Positions 27,757 to 35,906 of a DNA stretch of 64,000 nucleotides are shown piece after piece; within the stretch, counting starts at the first letter, position 1, and each line of letters opens with the position of its first letter. The notes below the pieces were generated by a model, which did no database searches, was not told the DNA's origin, and saw only the letters and a program-made list of their open reading frames with translations. This DNA comes from Actinophytocola gossypii (GTDB taxonomy: Bacteria > Actinomycetota > Actinomycetes > Mycobacteriales > Pseudonocardiaceae). Location of the stretch: NCBI RefSeq assembly GCF_025165815.1, contig NZ_JAFFZE010000015.1, forward strand, positions 248,001-312,000, written 5' to 3'. The translations under genes and the position numbers were made by a program.

Positions 27757-28430
27757 GGGATGCGGTACCCGACGCCATTGACGGTCCGCACGACCGCCGG
27801 CTCGCCGAGCTTGCGACGCAGCTTCAGGATGGTGAGCCGCACGACGCCGGTGAACGGGTCCGCGTGCTCGTCCCACGCCTTTTCCAGCAGGTGCTCGGTC
27901 GGCACCGCCGCGCCCTCGGCCAGCAGCAGCTCGGTGAGCACGGCGAACTCCTTGCGGGACAACGGGACGTAGTGCCCGTCGCGGAACACCTCGCGGCGGG
28001 CCGGGTCGAGCGTGATGCCGGCGCGGCGCAGCACGGGCGGCGCGGCCGGCCTGGCTCGCCGTCCGAGCGAGCGCACCCGCGCGGCGAGTTCGGGGAAGGC
28101 GAACGGTTTGGTGAGGTAGTCGTCGGCGCCCAGCCCGAGGCCTTCGACCCGGTCGGTGACCTCGGCGGCCGCGGTCAGCATCAGCACGCGCGCGGTCGAC
28201 GGTGACGCCACCAGCTCCCGGCAGACCTCGTCACCCGACACCGCGGGCAGGTTCCGGTCCAGCACCACCACGTCGTAGTCGTGCACGGTCAGCCGGTCGA
28301 GCGCGGCGGCGCCGTCGAGGGCGACGTCCACCGCGTGCGCCTCGTCGCGTAGCCACTCCGCGATCGCCTCCGCGAGCATCGGCTCGTCCTCCACCACCAA
28401 CACCCGCATCTCCGAATGATCGCCCAGCAC
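27753..28430 (-). CDS. OmpR/PhoB-type response regulator
   Basis: 225 residues. The receiver has VLVVEDEPMLAEA, acceptor Asp in DVVVLDRNLPAVSG, LMLTAAAE and the Lys in YLTKPFAFPEL. The winged-helix domain has PLSRKEFAVLTELLLAEG and the terminal VVRLTILKLRRKLGEP then VRTVNGVGYRIP. GTG 28430 is chosen because GGAGAGG lies 7 bases upstream; ATG 28409 would start at the receiver itself. It shares its promoter region with the divergent export operon starting at 28528. Confidence 0.9.
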   Translation of the reverse strand: MLGDHSEMRVLVVEDEPMLAEAIAEWLRDEAHAVDVALDGAAALDRLTVHDYDVVVLDRNLPAVSGDEVCRELVASPSTARVLMLTAAAEVTDRVEGLGLGADDYLTKPFAFPELAARVRSLGRRARPAAPPVLRRAGITLDPARREVFRDGHYVPLSRKEFAVLTELLLAEGAAVPTEHLLEKAWDEHADPFTGVVRLTILKLRRKLGEPAVVRTVNGVGYRIP

Positions 28431-28527
28431 CGTGTTTCCTCTCCGTTAGCGAGGACGGAAACCCCGCGGAAACCGGCGAGCGCGTTGGCTCCTCCCCGAC
28501 CGGACCACCGATCGAGGAGTGCGAGAC

Positions 28528-29046
28528 ATGAGACGCGGACTGACCGTGCTGGCCGCCGTCGCGGCCCTGGCCCTGGCGGGATGCGGGTCCGAGGAGGACG
28601 GCGGTGGGGTGGCGTCCGCCAACGGCGGCGGCACCACTGAGGACACCGGCGCCGCAGAGCCCGGCCTGAGCCGACAGGAGATGGGCGTCAAGTTCGCCCA
28701 GTGCATGCGGGAGAACGGCGTGCCCATGGACGACCCCGAGCCGGGCAAGGGCGTCCAGCTCAAGCTCGACGGCAGCGTGCCCCGGGAGACCGTCGACGCG
28801 GCGATGGAGGCCTGCCGCGAGTACAGCCCGCAGCAGAACGGCGGCGGCGACCCGCGGATGGAGGAGCGGTCCCGCGTGTTCGCCCAGTGCATGCGGGACA
28901 ACGGCGTCGAGGAGTTCCCGGACCCCGAGCCCGGTCAGGGCGGCATCCGGATCGACCGCGGAGTCGCGCAGGACCCGGACTTCGACGCCGCGCAGCGGAC
29001 CTGTCAGGAAGTCCTCGCCGGGCCGGGGGCGGAGGGCGGCGCATGA
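28528..29046 (+). CDS. Lipoprotein with two tandem FAQCMRxNGV repeats
   Basis: 172 residues. Lipobox LAGC (Cys19) then a Gly/Thr/Glu-rich spacer. Two homologous units follow: FAQCMRENGVPMDDPEPG and FAQCMRDNGVEEFPDPEPG, each leading to a second cysteine (EACREY, QRTCQEV). The paired cysteines could form disulfides. I know no firm function; such proteins are often found beside MacA/MacB-type export genes in actinobacteria. GAGGAG precedes the ATG by 8 bases. Its stop overlaps the adaptor start (ATGA), so it is the first gene of a four-gene operon. Confidence 0.8.
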   Translation: MRRGLTVLAAVAALALAGCGSEEDGGGVASANGGGTTEDTGAAEPGLSRQEMGVKFAQCMRENGVPMDDPEPGKGVQLKLDGSVPRETVDAAMEACREYSPQQNGGGDPRMEERSRVFAQCMRDNGVEEFPDPEPGQGGIRIDRGVAQDPDFDAAQRTCQEVLAGPGAEGGA

Positions 29047-30134
29047 CCGAGGTCGAGGAGAGACGACCGCGCCGGAAGGGCCGGGGCTGGAAGGTCGCCG
29101 TGGCGGTCGTGGTGCTCGCCGCCGGCGGCGCCACCGCGGCCGCCGTCCTGCGGCCGGGCACGGGCCGGTCGGCCGCGCAGACCGACGCCGACCTTCCGAT
29201 CAGCACGGTCGAGGTGACCAGGCAGACGCTCGACGACACGCACACCGCCGACGGCGAGCTCGGCTACGGCGAGACCACCACCGCGGTCAACCGCCTGCGC
29301 GGCACGCTCACCGCGGTGCCCGACGGCGGCGCTGTGGTCAAGCGGGGCCAGGCGCTGTACGCGGTGGACGACCAGCCGGTGACCCTGCTGTACGGCGCCG
29401 TCCCGGCCTACCGCACGCTCGCTCCCGGCACCGAGGGCGCCGACGTGCGCCAGCTCGAGGAGAACCTGGCCGCCCTCGGCCACACCGGCTTCACCGTCGA
29501 CGAGGAGTACACCGGCGCCACCGCCGAGGCCGTGTCGGCGTGGCAGGCGAGCCAGGGCGTCGAGGAGACCGGCACCGTCCAGCTGGGTCGGATCGTGTTC
29601 GCGCCAGGTGAGGCGCGGGTGGACAGCGTCGCCGCCGGAGTCGGCGAGCCGGTCGCACCCGGCGTGCCGGTGCTCGCCTACACCGGCACCGAGAAGGCCG
29701 TCGTCGTCGAGCTCGACCCGGCCGACCAGCGGATGGCCCGGCCGGGCGCGACGGTGACCGCCACCCTGCCGGACGGCTCGACCACACCGGGCAGGATCGC
29801 CGAGGTCGCCACCGTGATCGAGCCGGGCGACGGACAGGGCCAGGAACCGGCCACCAAGGTCCGGGTGTTGGTCCCGCTCGCGGACCAGAAGGCCGCGGAG
29901 ATGTGGGCGCTCGCGTCGGTCGACGTCACGTTCACCGCCGAACGGCGGGAGGACGTGCTCACCGTGCCGGTCGCCGCGCTCGTGGCGCTGGCCGAGGGCG
30001 GGTTCGGTGTCGAGGTCGTGGCGGGTTCTGCATCGCGGTACGTGCCGGTGCGGACCGGCCTGTTCGCCGGCGGCCGGGTCGAGGTCACCGGGGACGGGCT
30101 CGCGGAGGGGACGACCGTGGGGGTGCCGGAATGA
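29043..30134 (+). CDS. Membrane-fusion/adaptor protein with a peptidoglycan-binding domain (MacA/HlyD-like)
   Basis: 363 residues. One membrane helix near 17-36 anchors an external part. A barrel-sandwich half (about 55-110) precedes a PG_binding_1-type insert, [17 protein letters not shown] through [13 protein letters not shown] (about 130-175). The second half of the hybrid domain, [19 protein letters not shown], and a beta-barrel follow to the C-terminus. This architecture is usual for Gram-positive adaptors that link an FtsX-like ABC exporter to the cell wall. Start and stop overlap both neighbours by 4 bp. Confidence 0.85.
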   Translation: MTEVEERRPRRKGRGWKVAVAVVVLAAGGATAAAVLRPGTGRSAAQTDADLPISTVEVTRQTLDDTHTADGELGYGETTTAVNRLRGTLTAVPDGGAVVKRGQALYAVDDQPVTLLYGAVPAYRTLAPGTEGADVRQLEENLAALGHTGFTVDEEYTGATAEAVSAWQASQGVEETGTVQLGRIVFAPGEARVDSVAAGVGEPVAPGVPVLAYTGTEKAVVVELDPADQRMARPGATVTATLPDGSTTPGRIAEVATVIEPGDGQGQEPATKVRVLVPLADQKAAEMWALASVDVTFTAERREDVLTVPVAALVALAEGGFGVEVVAGSASRYVPVRTGLFAGGRVEVTGDGLAEGTTVGVPE

Positions 30135-30802
30135 TCGCGCTGACCGACGTGGCGAAGGTCTACCCCGGTGGCGTGACCGCGCTCGACCGGGTGTCGCTGG
30201 AAGTCGGGGCCGGTGAGTTGGTCGCGATCGTCGGCCCGTCCGGTTCGGGCAAGTCGACGATGCTCAACGTCCTCGGCACGCTCGACCGGCCGACCTCGGG
30301 GACCGTGCGAGTCGACGGGCACGACGTGGCGGCCCTCTCCGACGCGAGGCTGTCGGCACTGCGGGCGCACCGGATCGGGTTCGTGTTCCAGCAGTTCCAC
30401 CTCGCCGCGGGCACACCGGCACTGGACAACGTCGCCGACGGGTTGCTCTACACGGGGTCGCGGGCGGCGGAGCGGCGCCGCCTGGCCGCCGCCGCGCTGC
30501 GCCGGGTCGGGCTCGGGCACCGGATGGACCACGAGCCGCAGGAGCTGTCCGGGGGTGAGCGGCAGCGGGTGGCGGTCGCGCGGGCGGTGGCGGGCGACCC
30601 GCCCCTGCTGCTCGCCGACGAGCCGACCGGCGCGCTGGACTCCGCGTCCGGCGCCGGCGTGATGGCGCTGTTGCGGGAACTGCACGCGGCCGGCACGACC
30701 GTCGTGATCATCACCCACGACCGGGACATCGCCGCGTCCCTGCCTCGCCAGGTCAGCATGCGCGACGGCCGGGTTCTGGCCGACACGGGGGTGACGGCGT
30801 GA
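30131..30802 (+). CDS. ABC transporter ATP-binding protein (MacB/LolD type)
   Basis: 223 residues. Walker [11 protein letters not shown]-loop FVFQQFHL, signature [14 protein letters not shown], Walker [13 protein letters not shown] and H-loop ITHDRDIA are all intact. The sequence is of the LolD/MacB-like class that powers FtsX-fold permeases rather than pore transporters. It overlaps both neighbours by 4 bp (ATGA and GTGA), which implies stoichiometric synthesis with the permease. Substrate unknown; a lipid-linked, peptide or antibiotic compound is possible. Confidence 0.92.
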   Translation: MIALTDVAKVYPGGVTALDRVSLEVGAGELVAIVGPSGSGKSTMLNVLGTLDRPTSGTVRVDGHDVAALSDARLSALRAHRIGFVFQQFHLAAGTPALDNVADGLLYTGSRAAERRRLAAAALRRVGLGHRMDHEPQELSGGERQRVAVARAVAGDPPLLLADEPTGALDSASGAGVMALLRELHAAGTTVVIITHDRDIAASLPRQVSMRDGRVLADTGVTA

Positions 30803-31989
30803 TGCGGCCGGCTCGGTTGTCGCCGAGGGACGTGGTGCGGGTCGGGGCGGTCGGGTTGCGGACCCGGCCGACGAGGGCGTTCCTGTCGGCGTTGGGCATC
30901 GCGATCGGGATCGCGGCGATGGTCGGGGTCGTCGGCATCTCGTCGTCGTCCCGGGCGGAGTTGGACGCGACGTTGGAGTCGCTCGGCACCAACCTGTTGA
31001 CGGTGTCGCCGGGGAGCACGTTCACCGGAGAGGCGGCGGTGCTGCCGCTGGCGTCGGAGGACATGGTCGGCAGGATCGGGCCGGTGGAGTCGCTGTCGGC
31101 GGTCGGCCGGGTCGGCGACGCCAAGGTGTACCGCACCGACCGGATCCCCGAGGCGCAGACCAACGGGCTCGTCGCGTACGCCGCCCGCACAGACCTCCGG
31201 GACACGGTCGGCGCGCGGGTGCGTAGCGGGACCTGGCTCAACCAGGCCACGAGCAAGTACCCGGCGACCGTGCTCGGCGCGACCGCGGCGGCCCGGCTGG
31301 GCATCGGCCGGGCCGCCGCGGACATCCAGGTGCTCGTCGGCGACGAGTGGTTCACCGTCGTCGGCATCCTCGACCCGGCCCCGCTCGCGCCCGAGCTCGA
31401 CTCCGCCGCACTCGTCGGCTGGCCGGCCGCCGAGTCGGTGTTGGGCTTCGACGGCCACCCGACGACCATCTACACCCGTTCGGCGCACGACCAGGTGGAG
31501 GCGGTGCGCGACGTGCTCGGCCCGACGGCGAACCCGGAGGCGCCGAACGAGGTCGAGGTGTCCCGCCCGTCGGACGCGCTGGTCGCCCGACAGGCGGCCG
31601 GCGAGGCGTTCACCGGGCTGCTGCTCGGACTTGGCGCGGTGGCGTTGCTGGTCGGTGGGGTCGGGGTGGCGAACACGATGGTGATCTCGGTGCTGGAACG
31701 GCGCGCGGAGATCGGGCTGCGGCGCTCGCTCGGCGCGACCAGGGGCCAGATCCGCACCCAGTTCCTGGCCGAGTCGCTGCTGCTGTCCGCGCTCGGTGGG
31801 ACGGGTGGCGCGCTGCTAGGCGCCGCGGTCACCGCCGGCTATGCCACCTACCAGCTCTGGCCGGTCGTGGTACCGCTGTGGGCCGTGGTCGGTGGCGTGC
31901 TCGCGACGCTGGGCATCGGCGGCCTGGCCGGGTTGTACCCCGCCGTCCGCGCGTCCCGGCTGTCCCCGACCGAGGCGCTGGCGACGTGA
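30799..31989 (+). CDS. ABC transporter permease, MacB/FtsX family
   Basis: 396 residues. TM1 near 28-48 ([20 protein letters not shown]), a large external MacB-type core domain, and three C-terminal helices: [21 protein letters not shown], the segment after [12 protein letters not shown], and [20 protein letters not shown] ending [14 protein letters not shown]. [20 protein letters not shown] sequence ([16 protein letters not shown]) is the coupling-helix motif of the family. Last gene of the lipoprotein-adaptor-ATPase-permease operon. The whole operon is divergent from the two-component pair at 26560-28430. Confidence 0.9.
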   Translation: MMRPARLSPRDVVRVGAVGLRTRPTRAFLSALGIAIGIAAMVGVVGISSSSRAELDATLESLGTNLLTVSPGSTFTGEAAVLPLASEDMVGRIGPVESLSAVGRVGDAKVYRTDRIPEAQTNGLVAYAARTDLRDTVGARVRSGTWLNQATSKYPATVLGATAAARLGIGRAAADIQVLVGDEWFTVVGILDPAPLAPELDSAALVGWPAAESVLGFDGHPTTIYTRSAHDQVEAVRDVLGPTANPEAPNEVEVSRPSDALVARQAAGEAFTGLLLGLGAVALLVGGVGVANTMVISVLERRAEIGLRRSLGATRGQIRTQFLAESLLLSALGGTGGALLGAAVTAGYATYQLWPVVVPLWAVVGGVLATLGIGGLAGLYPAVRASRLSPTEALAT

Positions 31990-32007
31990 CGGTCGGGGAC
32001 GTACCCG

Positions 32008-32048
32008 CCCGGCTCAGCGCGGCTGGTCGGGATCGCGCTTGAGGGCGT
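32008..32048. repeat. 41-bp repeat, copy 2
   Basis: 39 of 41 positions are identical to 26554-26594. On the minus strand it encodes the last residues (ALKRDPDQPR) and stop codon of the protein at 32014-32535. It begins 19 bp after the end of the permease gene. The two copies are about 5.4 kb apart and lie outside any recognisable mobile element. Confidence 0.85.
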
Positions 32049-32535
32049 TGAGGATCCGGTTCATCATCTCGTCGTCGAGGCCGGAGATGTTCTCGTCCTC
32101 GGCGGGGCGGATCGCGGGGGCACGGGTGGTGCCACGGCGCGGGAGCGGCACGACGGTGGCGTCCATGCCGGTGGGCAGCGGCAGGTCCGACCAGATGAGC
32201 TGACGGCCGTCGGCCAGGACCTCGACGCCGCTGCTGGACTGCGACAGCTCGGGCGGCACGACCAGGCGCGGCGTCGGGCGGTCGTCCTCGATCTCGACCG
32301 ACAGGCTGGAGCCGGACAGCCGCAGCCGCACGGTGATCATGGCGAGCGGGGCGGACTTGTCGACCTCGCCGACGACCGCGCGGACCAGGCTCTTCGCCGT
32401 GTTGGTGACGTCGGTGACCATCGACTTCACGCGCCACTCGGTCAGGGTGAACCGCACGAACATGTCAGCACAGTTCATGGCGCTCGGCAGCGCGACGAGC
32501 CGGAGGTCGTCGACCTGGACGGTCTGGTCGTGCAC
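32014..32535 (-). CDS. Anti-sigma-kinase-like (RsbW/HATPase) protein, degenerate
   Basis: 173 residues from a GTG with GGAAGGA upstream. VRLVALPSA-like start (LRLVALPSAMNCADMFVRFT) and the following helices resemble the N-terminal half of the small actinobacterial RsbW-type ATP-binding proteins, and ITVRLRLSGSSLSVEIEDDR corresponds to the strand leading to the D-box. The N-box and G-rich lid are not recognisable, so ATP binding is doubtful. The C-terminal tail after WSDLPLP is a Pro/Arg-rich extension ending in the 41-bp repeat. Possible partner-switch regulator. Confidence 0.6.
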   Translation of the reverse strand: MHDQTVQVDDLRLVALPSAMNCADMFVRFTLTEWRVKSMVTDVTNTAKSLVRAVVGEVDKSAPLAMITVRLRLSGSSLSVEIEDDRPTPRLVVPPELSQSSSGVEVLADGRQLIWSDLPLPTGMDATVVPLPRRGTTRAPAIRPAEDENISGLDDEMMNRILNALKRDPDQPR

Positions 32536-32615
32536 GGGGTCCTTCCACCGCTTCCTACAGGCAGTTGAGCCAGATCTTGCCCCCAACGGCGCCCACTTGG
32601 CAAACGCCCCGGTAG

Positions 32616-33227
32616 TCAGTGCGGCAGCAGGACCGCGACCCCGGCGATCTCGTCCAGGAACGCGTCGTCGAGCTCGCCGTCGGCGACCTCCTCCGCCTCG
32701 GCGACCACGGTCAGTGAGCCCTCCCGTCGCGAGGCGTAGTGTTGGCCGGACAGGCGGATGTCCGGCAGACCGAGGGTCGAGCCGGGCAGCGGGCGCACCT
32801 GGCCGGTGCCCCAGGTGTCGTCGATCCGCTTGAACTCCCGCGCCGCGGCCGGTGTGTCGAACCGCACCCACGCCACCGCGATGGCGATCGTGTTGCCGCC
32901 CTTGTCGTCGACCGTGAACAGCACCCGGTCCATCACCCGGCACGGCACCCGGCGCAGGTACCGCCGCACCTGGCCGTAGGAGTGGGACGCGCAGTCGGTG
33001 TCCCGGCGGCTCGCGTCCTTCGCCGTGCGGGCCATGCCCAGCCGGGACCACGCCACCGTCGGCTCACCGCGCAGCATCGCCTGTCGGCTCGCGGCGAACT
33101 GGGCGGCGGAGGCGTTCCCACCGCCCGAGGCGGAACCGGTGGCGGCGCCGCCGTCGTCGTCCTCGTGGTTGGCCAGGACCAGCGCGATGACGACGGCGGC
33201 GACGACAATGCCGGTCCCCTTCGCCAT
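32616..33227 (-). CDS. Hypothetical membrane-anchored secreted protein
   Basis: 203 residues. The only helix is at the N-terminus (GIVVAAVVIALVLA, about 6-19) and is followed by an acidic then Gly/Ser-rich spacer, so the bulk should be outside. The folded part contains two cysteines (TDCASHSYGQ and RRVPCRVMDR) that could pair and ends with a DELDDAFLDEIAG-like acidic helix. No family recognised. It is separated from the UbiB-like gene by 7 bp and may be cotranscribed with it. Confidence 0.65.
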   Translation of the reverse strand: MAKGTGIVVAAVVIALVLANHEDDDGGAATGSASGGGNASAAQFAASRQAMLRGEPTVAWSRLGMARTAKDASRRDTDCASHSYGQVRRYLRRVPCRVMDRVLFTVDDKGGNTIAIAVAWVRFDTPAAAREFKRIDDTWGTGQVRPLPGSTLGLPDIRLSGQHYASRREGSLTVVAEAEEVADGELDDAFLDEIAGVAVLLPH

Positions 33228-33234
33228 GGGTCCA

Positions 33235-35220
33235 TTATGACCCGGGCTTCCCGCGCCCCACCCCGCGTTGCGCGCGGAACACCACGAACAGCAGCCGCAG
33301 CCCCAGCAACGCGCTGATCACCAGCAGGTTGTAGCCGAACACCTGGTTCAACGTCACGTCCTCGGTCACCCTGGGCCCGCTCGTGCTGGCCAGCAGCAGC
33401 ACCGCCATGATCCCGGTCGCCGTGCCGGTGAACGCCAGCAGCAACTCGTGCAACATCCCGGTGACCACCGCACGGTCCCGCTCGTCGGCGAACAGACGCA
33501 CGTTCACCGACAGCCTGCCCTGTTCCAGGGCCGCGCCGACCCGGTCGATCCGCCTCGGCAGCCGGCGCAGCACCGGCAGGATCGACAGCAGCTCCTCGGT
33601 CGCCGTGCCGCGCAACGACTCCGGCCGCATCCGCTCGCCGATCAGCGCGCCCGCGAACGCCCTGGACTCGCCCAGGATGTCGAAACCGGGGGAGAGCAGC
33701 GCGAGCGTGCCCTCCATCGTCGCCAGCGCCCGGAACACCGCGGCGATCGGCGGCGGGACCGCCAGCCGGAACTCCGCCACGATCCGGAACAGGTCGGTGA
33801 ACATGTCGATGTCCGGGCCCTGCCCGTGCGCCTCGGAGTGCGGCACGTGCTTGGCGACCAGGGCCCCGAGCGCGCGCTCCAGCCGCTGCTCGTCGATCTC
33901 GTCCGGCCGGTCGACGATCTCCAGCAGCCCGTCGCGCAGGCCGGCCGGGTCGCCGCGGTCCACCGCGGCCAGCACGTCCCGCAGGCCGCCGCGCAGCCCG
34001 GCGTCGAGCCGGCCGACCGAGCCGAAGTCCAGCAACCCCAGCGTTCCGTCGGCCATCAGCAGCACGTTGCCCGGGTGCGGGTCGGCGTGGAACACCCCGT
34101 GCAGCAGCACCTGCCGCAGCACGCAGTCCAGCAGCGCCCTGGCCAGGGCACCGCGCCGCTCCGGGTCGACCGACGGGATCCCGGTGCGCACCGGCGTGCC
34201 GTCCAGCCGCCGCATCACCAGCACCCGCTCGCTGGACAGCTCGGCGAACACCGCCGGCAGCACCACCGCGTCACCGGTGTAGGCGGCGCTCACCGCGGCG
34301 ATGTTGCGGGCCTCCACCCGGAAGTCCAGCTCCTCGGTCAGCGCGGCGGCGAACCCGTCGGCCAGGTCGAGCACGCCGATCGACCGCGCCCACCGCGCCC
34401 GCAGGTCAAGCGACGCGGCCACCCGCAGCACGATGTCGAGGTCGCGCTCGACGACCTTCTCCACGCCCGGCCGGCGCACCTTCACCACCACGTCCTCGCC
34501 GCTGTGCAGCCGCGCCCGGTACACCTGGGCGATCGACGCCGCGGCCAGCGGCTCGCGGTCGAACTCGGCGAAGACCTCGCCGACCGGGCGGCCGTACTCC
34601 TCGGTCAGCAGCCGCTCCACCGCCTCCGGGTCGGCCGGCGCGACCTGGTCCTGCAGCAGGCTCAGCTCGTCGACGAACACCGGCGGCAGCAGGTCGGGGC
34701 GGGTCGACAGCACCTGCCCGAGCTTGACGAACGTGACCCCGCCGTCCTCCAGCGCCCGCCGCAACGACCTGGCCAGCACCGCCTGCCGCGCCCCGCCCGC
34801 GTCGGACCGGCGCCCGACCAGGTACTGCCCGATCCCGTGCCGCACGGCGATCCGGGTGACCCGCGAGTACCGGCGCGCCCTGGCGAACCGGCGGCGCAGC
34901 GACCGCACCCGCCCGAGGAGACCGAGCCCGCCGCCGCTGGGGAACGCCATCTCGGCGAGGAACAGGAACATCAGCGTGGCGAGGAACGCGCAGCCGGCCA
35001 CCGGGATCAGCAGCCCGACGAACAGGCTCGGCGTGCCCTCGATGTTCGGCACCAGCGACACCATGAGCCGCCCGGCCACCGCGAACCCGACCGCCGCGCC
35101 GAGCAGCGCGCGCACGGTGCGGATCCGCACCCCGAGCACCCGCCGCGAGGCCACCACCAGCGGCCACAGCATGAGGAGGTAGACGGGCAGGCTGAGCAGC
35201 CCGAAGACCAGCGTGGCCAT
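33235..35220 (-). CDS. ABC1/UbiB (AarF)-family atypical kinase with membrane segments
   Basis: 661 residues. Three or four N-terminal helices (within about 1-95) and two at the C-terminus flank the ABC1 domain. Family landmarks are VTFVKLGQVLSTRPDLLP (KxGQ), the ATP loop equivalent ASIAQVY after PLAAA, VVVKVRRPGV (ATP-binding Lys), GVFHADPHPGN (catalytic) and LGLLDFGSVG (metal-binding DFG-like). UbiB proteins support isoprenoid-quinone synthesis or lipid handling. Actinobacteria use menaquinone, so its exact task here is unknown. The extra membrane regions are larger than in E. coli UbiB. Confidence 0.85.
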   Translation of the reverse strand: MATLVFGLLSLPVYLLMLWPLVVASRRVLGVRIRTVRALLGAAVGFAVAGRLMVSLVPNIEGTPSLFVGLLIPVAGCAFLATLMFLFLAEMAFPSGGGLGLLGRVRSLRRRFARARRYSRVTRIAVRHGIGQYLVGRRSDAGGARQAVLARSLRRALEDGGVTFVKLGQVLSTRPDLLPPVFVDELSLLQDQVAPADPEAVERLLTEEYGRPVGEVFAEFDREPLAAASIAQVYRARLHSGEDVVVKVRRPGVEKVVERDLDIVLRVAASLDLRARWARSIGVLDLADGFAAALTEELDFRVEARNIAAVSAAYTGDAVVLPAVFAELSSERVLVMRRLDGTPVRTGIPSVDPERRGALARALLDCVLRQVLLHGVFHADPHPGNVLLMADGTLGLLDFGSVGRLDAGLRGGLRDVLAAVDRGDPAGLRDGLLEIVDRPDEIDEQRLERALGALVAKHVPHSEAHGQGPDIDMFTDLFRIVAEFRLAVPPPIAAVFRALATMEGTLALLSPGFDILGESRAFAGALIGERMRPESLRGTATEELLSILPVLRRLPRRIDRVGAALEQGRLSVNVRLFADERDRAVVTGMLHELLLAFTGTATGIMAVLLLASTSGPRVTEDVTLNQVFGYNLLVISALLGLRLLFVVFRAQRGVGRGKPGS

Positions 35221-35279
35221 CGCGTCCCCCGAAATCGTCCCGACTGTCGCGGGCGATCATGTCATGCCCCAAACGCGAC

Positions 35280-35308
35280 GACGGCCCCCTTCACCGAAGG
35301 GAGCCGTC
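35280..35308 (-). terminator. Hairpin downstream of the small membrane protein gene (second of two)
   Basis: GACGGC (35280-35285) plus CCCTTC (35287-35292) pair with GAAGGG (35296-35301) and GCCGTC (35303-35308), with one mismatched pair between and a 3-base loop. It is about 70-97 bp past the stop of the gene at 35377-35763 and before the UbiB-like start at 35220. Confidence 0.6.
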
Positions 35309-35324
35309 ATCGCGGTGGAGAGGT

Positions 35325-35370
35325 GGGCGGCGCGCCGGGACCAGGGGGAGGGGGAACCGGCGCGCCGCCC
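35325..35370 (-). terminator. Perfect 14-bp inverted repeat directly after the small membrane protein gene
   Basis: GGGCGGCGCGCCGG (35325-35338) and CCGGCGCGCCGCCC (35357-35370) pair fully, all G-C, across an 18-base loop, starting 7 bp after the stop codon. It is followed by a second hairpin at 35280-35308. Tandem strong hairpins without U-tracts are common terminators in high-GC actinobacteria. Confidence 0.7.
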
Positions 35371-35376
35371 CGGCGG

Positions 35377-35763
35377 TCAGGCGTGCACCGCCTTGGCCGA
35401 CTTGCTGTAGGCCGCGCGGATGGCGAGCGCACCCGCCACGGTCGCGGTCGTGATGCCGATCAGGCGGACCCAGCTCCCGCCCATCGCGACGATCTCGTCG
35501 CTTCGGGTGAGCCAGCTCGCCGCGTTGCTGCCGAAGAAGCCGCCCAGCTCGGCCAGCCCGGCCAGCACGGCGACGATCGTCGCCCACCGCCACTTCGGGT
35601 TGAGCATCAGGCCCGCGGCGACGACGAGGATGATCAACCCGGGCGGCACGACGGGCATCGTTATCCCGCCGAGCTTCTGCAGCACGAGCCCGACGGCGCC
35701 GACCAGCAGGCCGGCGATCGTCCAGACCCGGACCGGTGAGGTGGCCGGCGCTTGCGTACTCAT
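35377..35763 (-). CDS. Small integral membrane protein, unknown
   Basis: 128 residues. Four likely membrane segments: VWTIAGLLVGAVGLVLQKL, PPGLIILVVAAGLML, WATIVAVLAGLAELGGFF and IGITTATVAGALAIRAAY. GGGAG lies 5 bases before the ATG. No domain is recognised. It has its own pair of strong hairpins downstream and 143 bp upstream to the secDF end, so it is probably a single-gene unit. Confidence 0.75.
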   Translation of the reverse strand: MSTQAPATSPVRVWTIAGLLVGAVGLVLQKLGGITMPVVPPGLIILVVAAGLMLNPKWRWATIVAVLAGLAELGGFFGSNAASWLTRSDEIVAMGGSWVRLIGITTATVAGALAIRAAYSKSAKAVHA

Positions 35764-35906
35764 GTTCACTCCCTGGCTGGTGGTGCCGTTCTCCGGTGAG
35801 TCCAAGACTCCCAGCGAACGGCGCCCAGGTCGTCGGGCGCACGAAGGCTCTTCGGCTACGCCGCCGGACGTACGCCGCCGGCTCCGACCGGTCCTCGGGA
35901 AGTAGC

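Noticed and set aside
31347-32042. Plus-strand frame ending in LSAAGRDRA at the second repeat copy
   Set aside because: It overlaps the ABC permease in another frame and is Arg-rich shadow. Only the shared repeat makes its end resemble the AraC protein end.
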